19,219 nt of DNA from a bacterium HR20. GTDB taxonomy: Bacteria; Bacteroidota; Ignavibacteria; Kapaibacteriales; NICIL-2. The notes below the pieces were generated by a model. It had not been told where the DNA came from and did no database searches. It saw only the letters and a program-made list of their open reading frames with translations. This document shows positions 1 to 6,638 of this stretch, piece by piece (within the stretch, counting starts at the first letter, position 1; each line of letters opens with the position of its first letter). The stretch is from contig BEHW01000036.1 of the NCBI GenBank assembly GCA_002898675.1, positions 1 through 19,219 of the forward strand, given 5' to 3'. A program made the translations under genes and the position numbers.

Positions 1-170
1 AGTTCACCGATTGGATTCTGGTACGCTTCCGCTAACCAGTATGGCTGCTCGGTTTGGACTAATCGGCATGCTGGGCATTGGTAGTACGAAACATCGTACC
101 GCTTGAGTACTCGTGCGGTAAAAAGCTGCTGGGTTGCTGCACCACAGAAGCGGCATGGGATCGAATTCAT
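1..170 (-). CDS. Class I SAM-dependent methyltransferase with N-terminal zinc-binding motif (partial, 5' end only)
   Basis: Only the first 56 codons are present; the gene continues past the left edge. The start ATG (170-168) overlaps the stop TGA of the aminotransferase (ATGA), so translation is probably coupled. The protein shows two CxxC pairs, C6/C9 and C32/C35, separated by the LKRYDVSYYQC stretch, followed by VQTEQPYWLAEAY (residues 38-50). This arrangement is the usual N-terminus of a family of sugar or small-molecule C-/O-methyltransferases found in bacterial polysaccharide clusters, where the four Cys bind zinc ahead of a Rossmann SAM-binding domain. That downstream domain is not visible here, so the methyltransferase assignment rests on the N-terminal pattern. 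Its place as last gene seen in a sugar-aminotransferase operon fits modification of a nucleotide-sugar or glycan. No Shine-Dalgarno precedes the start. Confidence 0.72.
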   Translation of the reverse strand, partial: MNSIPCRFCGAATQQLFTARVLKRYDVSYYQCPACRLVQTEQPYWLAEAYQNPIGE

Positions 171-1321
171 GGCGTGTGCGGTGACGTTGTGTAACGGTGT
201 GCTGGGCAAGACGCTGTGTCTGTTGGTGCACACTGCGCGACAATGGTGCAGATCTCTTCGATTTCGTCGGCAGAAAGTGCTGGGTAACTGGGCAAGTTGA
301 TCCCACGCAGTCCGAGCGACTCAGCGACGCGATGCCGCTCGTAGCGCTGCGCGTACATCGGCATGGTGTGGACAGGGTAGAACGTCGGGCGCGTTTCGAT
401 GCCGTGACGTGCAAGCTCCGCGCGAATGCGGTCGCGATCCTCTGCTGTAGGCGCAAGAACGGTGACCATCCAATACGCATGGCGTACGTTCGGCGCTTCA
501 CTGTGCATGATAACGGATGTTCCCTTCAGCAGCGAGCGGTAGTGCTGAGCGATCGCACGTTTCCGCTCGAGGAAGAGCGGGGCGTTTTCCAGTTGTGCAA
601 GACCGATTGCGGCAGCGATGTTCGTCATGCGGTAGTTGTAGCCGACGATGTCGTGCCAGTACTCGCGGTATGGCGCTAAGCCTTGCCCTTTGAGTCGGCG
701 AACCCGCTCAGCGAGCATGTCGTCGTTGGTGACGACCATGCCCCCTTCGCCCGTGGTGATGGTCTTATTGCCGTAGAACGAGAACGTCGCGATGTCGCCG
801 AAGGTGCCAACGTGCGCAGCGTCGTAGTACGCGCCGAACGCTTCCGCGCAGTCTTCAATGAGGAAGAGCCCGTGTTCGCGTGCGAGTGTCGTCAGTGCGC
901 CCATATCGGCAGGGTGGCCGTAGAGGTGCACCGCCAGGATTGCCTTCGTTCGTGGAGTGATGCGGCGGTAGACGTGATTCGGATCGAGTTGCCACGTCTG
1001 GGGGTCGGAGTCAACGAACACTGGTGTTGCTCCGCAATAGACGATGGCGTTGACAGGGGCGATGTACGTCAGCGTCGGGACGATTACCTCGTCGCCGGGT
1101 CCGATTCCGAGCGCAGCAAGAGCGACGTGGAGCGCGACGGTTCCGTTACAGACGCTGATTGCATGGCGTATGCCGATAAACGACGCGAAGCGTTCCTCGA
1201 ACGCTACAATGTAGTCGCCCTTGCTCGAAATCCAATTGGAGCGCAGGCAGTCGAGTACGTAACGCTCTTCGTTGCCGCACAGCCAGGGTTGATAGACCGG
1301 GATGCGGTAGCTTAGCGTCAT
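167..1321 (-). CDS. DegT/DnrJ/EryC1/StrS-family PLP-dependent sugar aminotransferase (perosamine-synthase-like)
   Basis: 384 aa, the normal length for this family. Members transfer an amino group, usually from glutamate, to a keto-sugar nucleotide in O-antigen, capsule or glycoprotein sugar pathways in the cytoplasm. Visible fold-type I PLP features: CNGTVALHVAL (58-68) with the phosphate-binding GT, VPTLTYIAPVNAI (81-93), the pyridine-nitrogen aspartate in LIEDCAEAFGA (D157), and the Schiff-base lysine in SFYGNKTITTGEGG (K186). GYNYRMTNIAAAIG (227-240) is also characteristic. The sequence is closest in flavour to GDP-perosamine synthases (RfbE/Per), but the substrate cannot be read from sequence alone. 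The start ATG (1321-1319) overlaps the stop of the preceding small protein by ATGA, and its own stop overlaps the next start the same way. The C-terminal 20 residues are rich in Thr/Pro/His and probably disordered. Confidence 0.93.
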   Translation of the reverse strand: MTLSYRIPVYQPWLCGNEERYVLDCLRSNWISSKGDYIVAFEERFASFIGIRHAISVCNGTVALHVALAALGIGPGDEVIVPTLTYIAPVNAIVYCGATPVFVDSDPQTWQLDPNHVYRRITPRTKAILAVHLYGHPADMGALTTLAREHGLFLIEDCAEAFGAYYDAAHVGTFGDIATFSFYGNKTITTGEGGMVVTNDDMLAERVRRLKGQGLAPYREYWHDIVGYNYRMTNIAAAIGLAQLENAPLFLERKRAIAQHYRSLLKGTSVIMHSEAPNVRHAYWMVTVLAPTAEDRDRIRAELARHGIETRPTFYPVHTMPMYAQRYERHRVAESLGLRGINLPSYPALSADEIEEICTIVAQCAPTDTASCPAHRYTTSPHTP

Positions 1322-1638
1322 GTCGGCTCCCAGATGATGGTGGAATCCTTGTTCGGTGGCGATGGAGGTTGGAGGATATCCGGAAAACGTTTGCTGAGCT
1401 GCTCAGCAAGGAGCGCGTCCACACCATCCATCGCGCGGTTTCGAAGCAGGTTCAGCCGCGTTGTGTAGGTTAGCAGTGGGACGATTTGATCGCAGGGCAG
1501 TGCGCGGAGCTTTTCGAGGTCGAAGAACTTTTCTTGCTCGTGCCACATGCGGATGTTCGTGATGATGAGCGCGTCAATCATCTCGCCGAACGTTTGCGGA
1601 CGGAGTGGATCGGTCAGGATGTTCTGCTGGCGTGTCAT
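1318..1638 (-). CDS. Small protein of unknown function, paralog B of the glycan-operon pair
   Basis: 106 aa, cytosolic by appearance: no signal peptide or membrane segment. The frame is open for another 70 codons upstream, but the ATG at 1638-1636 is chosen because it forms an ATGA overlap with the stop of the preceding gene, and because homology to that gene's product starts just after it. Residues 16-36 share a gapless pattern with the neighbour: T-x-G-x2-I-D-x-L-x-I-x3-[KR]-x-W-H-x-Q-E. A second weak match lies at 61-76 (RLNLLRNRAMDGVDAL), and both end near a SPxNK motif (93-97). Small helical proteins with an ID...WH...E core and a later N-x-x-R-x2-x2-x2-ID helix occur in polysaccharide clusters (DUF4254-like in flavour), but I cannot name the family firmly. 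Function unknown; the context suggests sugar or lipid-linked glycan work. Confidence 0.7.
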   Translation of the reverse strand: MTRQQNILTDPLRPQTFGEMIDALIITNIRMWHEQEKFFDLEKLRALPCDQIVPLLTYTTRLNLLRNRAMDGVDALLAEQLSKRFPDILQPPSPPNKDSTIIWEPT

Positions 1639-1925
1639 AGCTCGACGTCCGTGCGAAACCGACCGTAGAGTTTGTTCTGCGGACTGGTGATGACCAGCGC
1701 CGATGGATCCTCGATTGCCTGGGCAATCCAGCGATCGATCGTCTCGATAAGGTGTGCGCGTTGGCTCAGCAGCGACGTGTTTTTTGCTTCGAGCTCCTGG
1801 CGTTCGCTTGGTGGGACATCTGCTCTCCCGAAGAGCAATTCTTGGCAATGCCAGAGCTTGAGATCCACGATCGCCAGCTTATCAATCAGCGCGCCGAGTG
1901 TCTCGGTTGTGAGCATCTGTGCCAT
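1635..1925 (-). CDS. Small protein of unknown function, paralog A, first gene of the glycan operon
   Basis: 96 aa, predicted soluble and largely helical. The start ATG (1925-1923) is preceded by AAGGA about 10 bases upstream, an acceptable Shine-Dalgarno, and agrees with the start of similarity to the next gene. Conserved core at residues 9-29 (TLGALIDKLAIVDLKLWHCQE), aligning without gaps to residues 16-36 of paralog B; then SLLSQRAHLIETIDRWI (51-67) and SPQNKLYGR (81-89). Its stop TGA overlaps the next start (ATGA at 1638-1635). It heads a four-gene chain with a sugar aminotransferase and a methyltransferase, so a role in surface-glycan synthesis is inferred. The two paralogs may form a heterodimer, since they have diverged but stayed adjacent. 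No enzyme motif is recognised. Confidence 0.72.
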   Translation of the reverse strand: MAQMLTTETLGALIDKLAIVDLKLWHCQELLFGRADVPPSERQELEAKNTSLLSQRAHLIETIDRWIAQAIEDPSALVITSPQNKLYGRFRTDVEL

Positions 1926-2125
1926 GTTCTGCGTCCTTGCAGGCGTGGAGTATGCAACGACTACTGCAACGATTGTGCCAAGGATCGCAGATGCCAGAAT
2001 TCCTCGAGCTGCAAACGGAGAAAGGAATGCTTGCTGTAGCTACGTTCCTCAATCTGCAACGCTTGGGACTTGGATATCCAGAGAACACCAGCAGACACGT
2101 TGACCAGTCGCTCGATAACTACGCT

Positions 2126-2155
2126 TGCCATATGAACTTGATTTTGTATCTTCGT
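2126..2155 (+). promoter_or_regulatory. Bacteroidota-type promoter (TTG-N19-TATCTTCG)
   Basis: TTG at 2126-2128 and TATCTTCG at 2148-2155 are separated by exactly 19 bases, matching the Bacteroidota primary-sigma consensus TTG-N19-TAnnTTTG except one base (C for T). Transcription would begin near 2160 and give a leader of about 27 bases to the ATG at 2188, with GGGAG about 10 bases before that ATG. This is the cleanest promoter in the window. Confidence 0.6.
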
Positions 2156-2187
2156 GCGCAAGGATAAACCTTTTGGGAGAAACTCCG

Positions 2188-2856
2188 ATGAAAATTTTCG
2201 CAACGTTTTTGCAGGTGGCGACTGTTGCGATTGTTGCAGCAGTTTCACTTGCCCATGCTCAAGAACTTTGCGGGCCGGGAGAATACCAGCGCACTATCCA
2301 GTGCAGCATCGAATACACATGCACGGGCTATACCTTCACCTGTCCGGTGGAGATTACTTACTGTTGCATTTGGGATGCTTCGCGAGTAACGAACATTGCA
2401 CGAATCGAGCAGACAGTTGTTTACAACCAAGCATGCTTCATCCACCTTTACGGCTGCGGTGCCTTGGAGGTCGGGGGAGCGTTCTGGGATGGTGTCTCCA
2501 AGTGTGTAGGAGAGGATCTACAGAATTGTTGGGGTGACTATCCACCATGCGATAGTTCTACGTCGATCACATATGAGGTATGGACTGCTCAATGCCAACG
2601 GATAGAAAATCGTGAAGTGATGCCCGGAGATTTTGCCGATGTCATCATCCCATGCTCATGGCAGAACAGATGCTACAGGAAATACCAAGCCTGCTATGAT
2701 TTCTCGATATTTCCACCAACCCTTGTTGTGCGTGAACTTGAAGGTGGTGTTGACGGTCCTCCGCAATGTTCTCCAACAGTGCCACCAATCCCACCGCCTG
2801 GAAAACAATGGAACGAACACTGGATTACTCCTTGCTTTGCACCGTGTTCACCATAG
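2188..2856 (+). CDS. Secreted cysteine-rich protein of unknown function
   Basis: 222 aa. The frame opens at 2125, but the ATG at 2188 is preferred: it lies after the promoter, is preceded by GGGAG, and begins a textbook Sec signal peptide (MKIFATFLQ, then a hydrophobic run to about residue 22, cleavage predicted after AHA at residue 24). The mature part (about 198 aa) has 18 cysteines, including one CC pair, and is rich in aromatic residues, which points to a disulfide-stabilised extracytoplasmic domain. The C-terminus is Pro-rich (PTVPPIPPPGK, then WITPCFAPCSP). No T9SS tail, lipobox or membrane anchor is visible. The propeller protein starts 12 bases after the stop, so the two are co-transcribed and may act together at the cell surface. 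I recognise no family. Confidence 0.75.
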   Translation: MKIFATFLQVATVAIVAAVSLAHAQELCGPGEYQRTIQCSIEYTCTGYTFTCPVEITYCCIWDASRVTNIARIEQTVVYNQACFIHLYGCGALEVGGAFWDGVSKCVGEDLQNCWGDYPPCDSSTSITYEVWTAQCQRIENREVMPGDFADVIIPCSWQNRCYRKYQACYDFSIFPPTLVVRELEGGVDGPPQCSPTVPPIPPPGKQWNEHWITPCFAPCSP

Positions 2857-2868
2857 CTGGAGGTTGCC

Positions 2869-5244
2869 ATGATCCTGCTCCGTGGAGTGATTGTTGCTCT
2901 TTGGGTTACTCTCCCTGTGTTGGCGCAGGATGAGAGCTTATTCGATGAATCACTCTATACCCGGACGCGATTGGTTACTGATCTGACCGGGAGTGCGTAT
3001 AACGGCCGCGCCCTACTCGTCTATGGCGAGGGTGGTGTTATCATGCGGAGCACCGATTGGGGCGCAACGTGGGATCAAATTGACCTTCCCGATTCGCTCC
3101 ATATTCTGGGCATTGCTGCTGCAGGTCGCCGTTTTCTCGGCTTGTGCTACCGCGGGTTTGCGATTCGGTCCGATGACGATGGACGGTCGTGGCAGCTTCG
3201 TCCTCTGGAGGACACGCTTGAATTCTGGCGTTTTGTTGCGCAGAACGGCAGATATTACGGTCTGGCAACCACGCAGCTTGTCGAATTCGATACTGCGATG
3301 GCAGTTGCAAATCGCTACGTGCTCGATCCACCGGATTCATCGCACTGTTTGGCGATCAGTGGGACGCGTGCTGTTTATTCGCCGGGTCGAGGGAAGCTGG
3401 CGATCCTCGACCTTGGAAGCCGCCAACTTCGCGTTCTTGAGCTCAGTACCTTGTCAGGTTGTAGCTCTTGTCGTGAGATCACCGATCTTGCGGCAGATCA
3501 GCAAGGACGGGTGTATTTTGTCACAAACAAATGGAACAACCTCTACGTCCTCCAGCTCGACAATGCAACGATCAGCGGCCCAATCGTTGTGCCTCAATTA
3601 CCACAAATCCCGGGAAAAATTCACGTGCGGAATGGTAAGTGCTATGCATTGTTCACAAGTCAAGTCCCATTGTATGGGTATAACACTTTCCGCTATGTGC
3701 AGTGCAACGTTGATAACCTGACGATACAAGACCTCATCACTACTCCCATCGAGCGATATACCAGGGGCGAATTCATTAGTGATATCGCTGCGCACTCGGG
3801 TGACACGCTTGTTGCGGTCGGACCATACAAGCTCATTCTGCTATCGTTCAACGGAGGTGCCCAGTGGTATCTTCGCTCACACATGGAGGATGCACCTCTC
3901 CGGCTCGTAGGGGAATCAGGGAAAAAAATACGGTGTGCCAGGTCAGGCATCCTGTGCTTTAGCAACGACAGCGGCCGAACGTGGCTCACTCAGCCAACGG
4001 TACCGTCGCAAGTGTACTATCGCTCCTTCTCCAGCAGTAGTTGGACAGACTATTACTCTCTCGACACGTGCTGGATCGTGGTATGGTCATACTCGTCAGA
4101 TGCTCCACTAGTTCTGTATGATTCATGCTTGATTTCCTACGATGGTGGCAACACCCTCCAGTGGACATATCGCCCCTACGCTAACACGGTGATACTCAAT
4201 CTTTCCCCGTTTCGCTGGAAAAACAGCTATAACATCTTTGCCTATTGGAAAGCGCCGCCGGCTCCCCGAGAAACGCCTATTCCTTGGACAGTCTTGAGTT
4301 TCTCGCTCAATGGCAAGTTGCAGTATGATAAACAGCAGAATGTCAAACTTCGAAATATTGTGCTCTACGATATTATCGAAGATGGTGACAGCCTCTACGC
4401 AATCGGACGGGATAGCATCACTCCGCCTGGTGGCTGCACCATCTACAGTAGTGGCGATGGCGGACGGCACTGGCAGATGATCGCTCGGATTGATGCGGGT
4501 CCGCTCGGAGGGACGAAATTCGAGGAGAAATTGAAATTGACTAAAATCGGAAGGAATTTCTTCTACACAACGCGCGATAGTATGACAAACGCAACTATTG
4601 TCCTGCGTTACAACGAAACGAACGGAAAGGTAACGCTACTATTCCCAGTTGATACGACACTAATTTATTCCCTAACACCTGTAACCCGCTGGCGAAATGG
4701 CGGAGTAGTGATCCGCTATCGTGTGCTTGGGCGAAACCAAATGTTTATCGAACGCATGTACTGTGACGATCTCGACGCTGATAGTTTAGTCTGGAATCCA
4801 CTCCCGAAACGAAGATTTTATTACCACCAAGCATCCCCACTCAGTGTGGACTCCACCTACTATGCGCTTGTTTACGATACGACGAGTCGCTACGCCAAGT
4901 TCGCATTCTATCGGTTTAGCAAGAATGCAGCCTTGTCTATCCAACCGAACCAGCAGAGTGGCAAGAGCGCATCGCTGTGGCTTTCGCCACCAGTGCCGAT
5001 GCCAGCAACTGAGAGGGCAACAGTGACACTGAACTTCGATCGTCCCACGGCTTGGGAACAGATAGCCATCGAGCTCTACACGATGCAAGGCGAGCACGTG
5101 GCAGTGCCAGTGGAACTGCGCCCGATGGGCGACTACGCAGCGAACGTCGAAGTAGATCTAAGCCGATTGAGCGCCGGGGCGTACATGATTGTCGCTAACA
5201 CTGGCAGCCAGCGCGTCGGGCGGGCACTGCTCGTTGTTCGGTGA
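2869..5244 (+). CDS. Secreted Asp-box (BNR/sialidase-like) beta-propeller protein with T9SS C-terminal sorting domain
   Basis: 791 aa, with GGAGG five bases before the ATG. Signal peptide 1-20 (hydrophobic to PVLAQ, cleavage before DES). At least five Asp-box motifs (S-x-D-x-G-x-x-W type) are seen: STDWGATW (61-68), SDDDGRSW (101-108), SFNGGAQW (326-333), SNDSGRTW (365-372) and SSGDGGRHW (near 530). Asp boxes mark blade turns in sialidase, Vps10/sortilin and HCF136-like propellers; they do not by themselves mean glycosidase activity, and no sialidase catalytic set is visible. Residues about 700-791 form a typical Por/T9SS type A tail: PPVPMPA, then a beta-sandwich with IELYTMQGEHV and VDLSRLSAGAYMI. 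The protein is therefore predicted to cross the outer membrane through T9SS and be attached or released. Its partner and ligand are unknown. It follows the Cys-rich gene by 12 bases. Confidence 0.85.
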   Translation: MILLRGVIVALWVTLPVLAQDESLFDESLYTRTRLVTDLTGSAYNGRALLVYGEGGVIMRSTDWGATWDQIDLPDSLHILGIAAAGRRFLGLCYRGFAIRSDDDGRSWQLRPLEDTLEFWRFVAQNGRYYGLATTQLVEFDTAMAVANRYVLDPPDSSHCLAISGTRAVYSPGRGKLAILDLGSRQLRVLELSTLSGCSSCREITDLAADQQGRVYFVTNKWNNLYVLQLDNATISGPIVVPQLPQIPGKIHVRNGKCYALFTSQVPLYGYNTFRYVQCNVDNLTIQDLITTPIERYTRGEFISDIAAHSGDTLVAVGPYKLILLSFNGGAQWYLRSHMEDAPLRLVGESGKKIRCARSGILCFSNDSGRTWLTQPTVPSQVYYRSFSSSSWTDYYSLDTCWIVVWSYSSDAPLVLYDSCLISYDGGNTLQWTYRPYANTVILNLSPFRWKNSYNIFAYWKAPPAPRETPIPWTVLSFSLNGKLQYDKQQNVKLRNIVLYDIIEDGDSLYAIGRDSITPPGGCTIYSSGDGGRHWQMIARIDAGPLGGTKFEEKLKLTKIGRNFFYTTRDSMTNATIVLRYNETNGKVTLLFPVDTTLIYSLTPVTRWRNGGVVIRYRVLGRNQMFIERMYCDDLDADSLVWNPLPKRRFYYHQASPLSVDSTYYALVYDTTSRYAKFAFYRFSKNAALSIQPNQQSGKSASLWLSPPVPMPATERATVTLNFDRPTAWEQIAIELYTMQGEHVAVPVELRPMGDYAANVEVDLSRLSAGAYMIVANTGSQRVGRALLVVR

Positions 5245-5315
5245 ACGTCGGTCCACTGTGCTGGCTACGCTCGGATAGCGAACGGAGAGTGAGCACGCAT
5301 ATGCCCCAACGTGCA

Positions 5316-5347
5316 CCGAGGGCGCACGGCTTCAAGCGTGCGCTCGG
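5316..5347. terminator. Hairpin between convergent genes, possible bidirectional terminator
   Basis: CCGAG-GG-CGCACG (5316-5328) pairs with CGTGCG-CTCGG (5337-5347): 11 base pairs with a two-base GG bulge and an 8-base loop. It lies in the 129-base gap where the propeller gene (plus) and the DGQHR gene (minus) converge. There is no clear T-run on either side, so factor-independent termination is uncertain. Confidence 0.42.
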
Positions 5348-5373
5348 TTGCAACGATTGGGTGCGTTTGAGCG

Positions 5374-6495
5374 TTAGGTATGTGGCGTAATACCGATCAG
5401 CGAGGCAAGGCGGCGGTAGATCATCTCCACGCGCTCCGTCTGCCCTCTGCCTGCGAAGCGCTCGGAGAACCCTTCTGAACGGAATTCGCGTAGCAGCGAG
5501 GTCCACGGCACCAGGCGCCGCACCCAGCGTTCGGCTCTGCTTTCCGGGGGATTTGGATCAATCGTCGCAAGGTCAGCGCACACGCGCAGAAGTGCCCGCA
5601 AGACGACCGAACGTGTGAGCATGTAACGGTCGTTCTGTCCCCACGCTTCGTGCATGACTGCTTGAACCGCAGAGAGAAAATCGCGAACGATGCTGTAGTA
5701 GTGCCGAGCGGTTTGGTTGCTCTTTCGCAGCGCTACGCCCTGTTCGCGGCTGGAGCGCTCGATCCACCGATGGAGTTCGGCGTAAAGCTCCGATTGCATG
5801 ATCCATTTGTCTTTGCGGCTTCGCCCCCCAAGCCGATTGATGCGGTAGCGGAGCGGACTATCTGGCTCCTCGTAGAGGAGGCGCGCAACTTGCGCAGCAA
5901 CCCATGCTGCGGGTTCGACGAATGTCACCTTCTCGTAGAGGTCAATCAGGTGGCTCTTGTTGATGCGGGTCGGGGTCGAGTTGATGATGACAAACATTTC
6001 TGCGGCGAAATCCTCGCTCCGCCCATCGAAGATGATGCACGGCACCGAAATCGTGCGTGCTTCTTCGGGACGCTCACGCATGTAGAATTCGAGCGCCGCC
6101 AAGCGGTGCTGCCCGTCAATGATGAGGTACTTGTCGAGTGGCTCTTGCAGATCGCCGACGGTCTCGAAAGGAGCAACAGGCGTGAAGGTGAGCCGCTCAG
6201 AGGTAAAGAGCAGAACTGTGCCCGGGATTGGCGGCTGTTGGACGGCGGTCTCGTAGAAATTCTTGATCGCACGGACCTTCTTCTGCGAAAGCTCGCGCTG
6301 GAAGGCAGTATCCTTCCGCTCGATGCTTGCAATGAACGCTGCGATCTCGTCCGTTGCGGGGATGCGCTCTGCTTCGATGCGTTCGCGGCGGTCGTAGTAG
6401 CGGCTGATGAATCGGACCTTCTGGAGGAGATCCTCGGCAGGGTATGCGACAAAGTAGAACAGAGCATCCTTCTGGCGTAGTTGCGTTGCGAGCAT
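5374..6495 (-). CDS. DGQHR-domain protein (DndB/ParB-like family), orphan
   Basis: 373 aa. The frame extends to 6531, but the ATG at 6495 has AAGGAGGA (6508-6501) six bases upstream, the best Shine-Dalgarno here, which decides the start. The family signature LIIDGQHRLAAL lies at about residues 124-135, and VIINSTPTRINKSHLIDLYE (169-188) matches the conserved Asn-rich segment after it. N-terminal residues about 38-85 (basic and acidic helices ending FQRELSQKKVRAIKNF) lead into the domain, and the C-terminal half is helical and Arg-rich. DGQHR proteins are related to the ParB/Srx fold and include DndB, the repressor/modulator of DNA phosphorothioation, and many uncharacterised members linked to defence. 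No dnd, restriction or phage gene is seen next to it, so function is open: DNA binding or nucleotide hydrolysis are possibilities. It is transcribed away from enolase and converges with the propeller gene. Confidence 0.85.
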   Translation of the reverse strand: MLATQLRQKDALFYFVAYPAEDLLQKVRFISRYYDRRERIEAERIPATDEIAAFIASIERKDTAFQRELSQKKVRAIKNFYETAVQQPPIPGTVLLFTSERLTFTPVAPFETVGDLQEPLDKYLIIDGQHRLAALEFYMRERPEEARTISVPCIIFDGRSEDFAAEMFVIINSTPTRINKSHLIDLYEKVTFVEPAAWVAAQVARLLYEEPDSPLRYRINRLGGRSRKDKWIMQSELYAELHRWIERSSREQGVALRKSNQTARHYYSIVRDFLSAVQAVMHEAWGQNDRYMLTRSVVLRALLRVCADLATIDPNPPESRAERWVRRLVPWTSLLREFRSEGFSERFAGRGQTERVEMIYRRLASLIGITPHT

Positions 6496-6500
6496 CGGTG

Positions 6501-6508
6501 TCCTCCTT
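6501..6508 (-). promoter_or_regulatory. Strong Shine-Dalgarno that sets the start of the DGQHR gene
   Basis: On the minus strand AAGGAGGA precedes the ATG at 6495 by about six bases. Most other genes in this window have weak or no Shine-Dalgarno, as is usual in Bacteroidota-like genomes, so this site both decides between three in-frame ATGs (6531, 6525, 6495) and stands out from its neighbours. Confidence 0.75.
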
Positions 6509-6604
6509 GGTTGGATCAATTCCATCGCCAAATTACCATGCTGCGTTCGAATCTCTTGGGTCTGGCTTCACCACGCCAGGACACTGCCGCTCACGTGTGG
6601 ATTC

Positions 6605-6612
6605 TATTTTTG
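6605..6612 (+). promoter_or_regulatory. Candidate -7 element (TATTTTTG) for the enolase operon
   Basis: TATTTTTG is a full match to the Bacteroidota -7 consensus TAnnTTTG. A CTG at 6584-6586 sits 18 bases upstream where TTG is expected, a near match. Transcription would begin near 6618 and leave about 20 bases before the enolase ATG at 6639. It lies in the 143-base divergent gap between the DGQHR gene and enolase; the opposite strand has a poorer candidate, TAATTTGG (6536-6529), for the DGQHR gene. Confidence 0.5.
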
Positions 6613-6638
6613 CCGGCGGAAACAGTCTCAGACAAGCT

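Noticed and set aside
1639..1848. Longer 176-aa version of paralog B
   Set aside because: The extra 70 residues overlap paralog A in another frame, look random (Arg/Ser/His-rich), and the ATGA junction supports the shorter start.
1926..2030. In-frame hydrophobic extension upstream of paralog A (reads ILGTIVAVVVAY)
   Set aside because: The frame is open back to a TAG but has no ATG, GTG or TTG before the ATG at 1925, which has its own AAGGA site; the hydrophobic reading is probably incidental, though a lost upstream exported form cannot be fully excluded.
1961..2131. Minus-strand open frame of 56 codons upstream of paralog A
   Set aside because: No Shine-Dalgarno or family resemblance, and it lies across the plus-strand promoter at 2126-2155; treated as chance.
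2869..5244. Calling the propeller protein a sialidase
   Set aside because: Asp boxes alone are structural; no arginine triad or other sialidase catalytic pattern could be identified.
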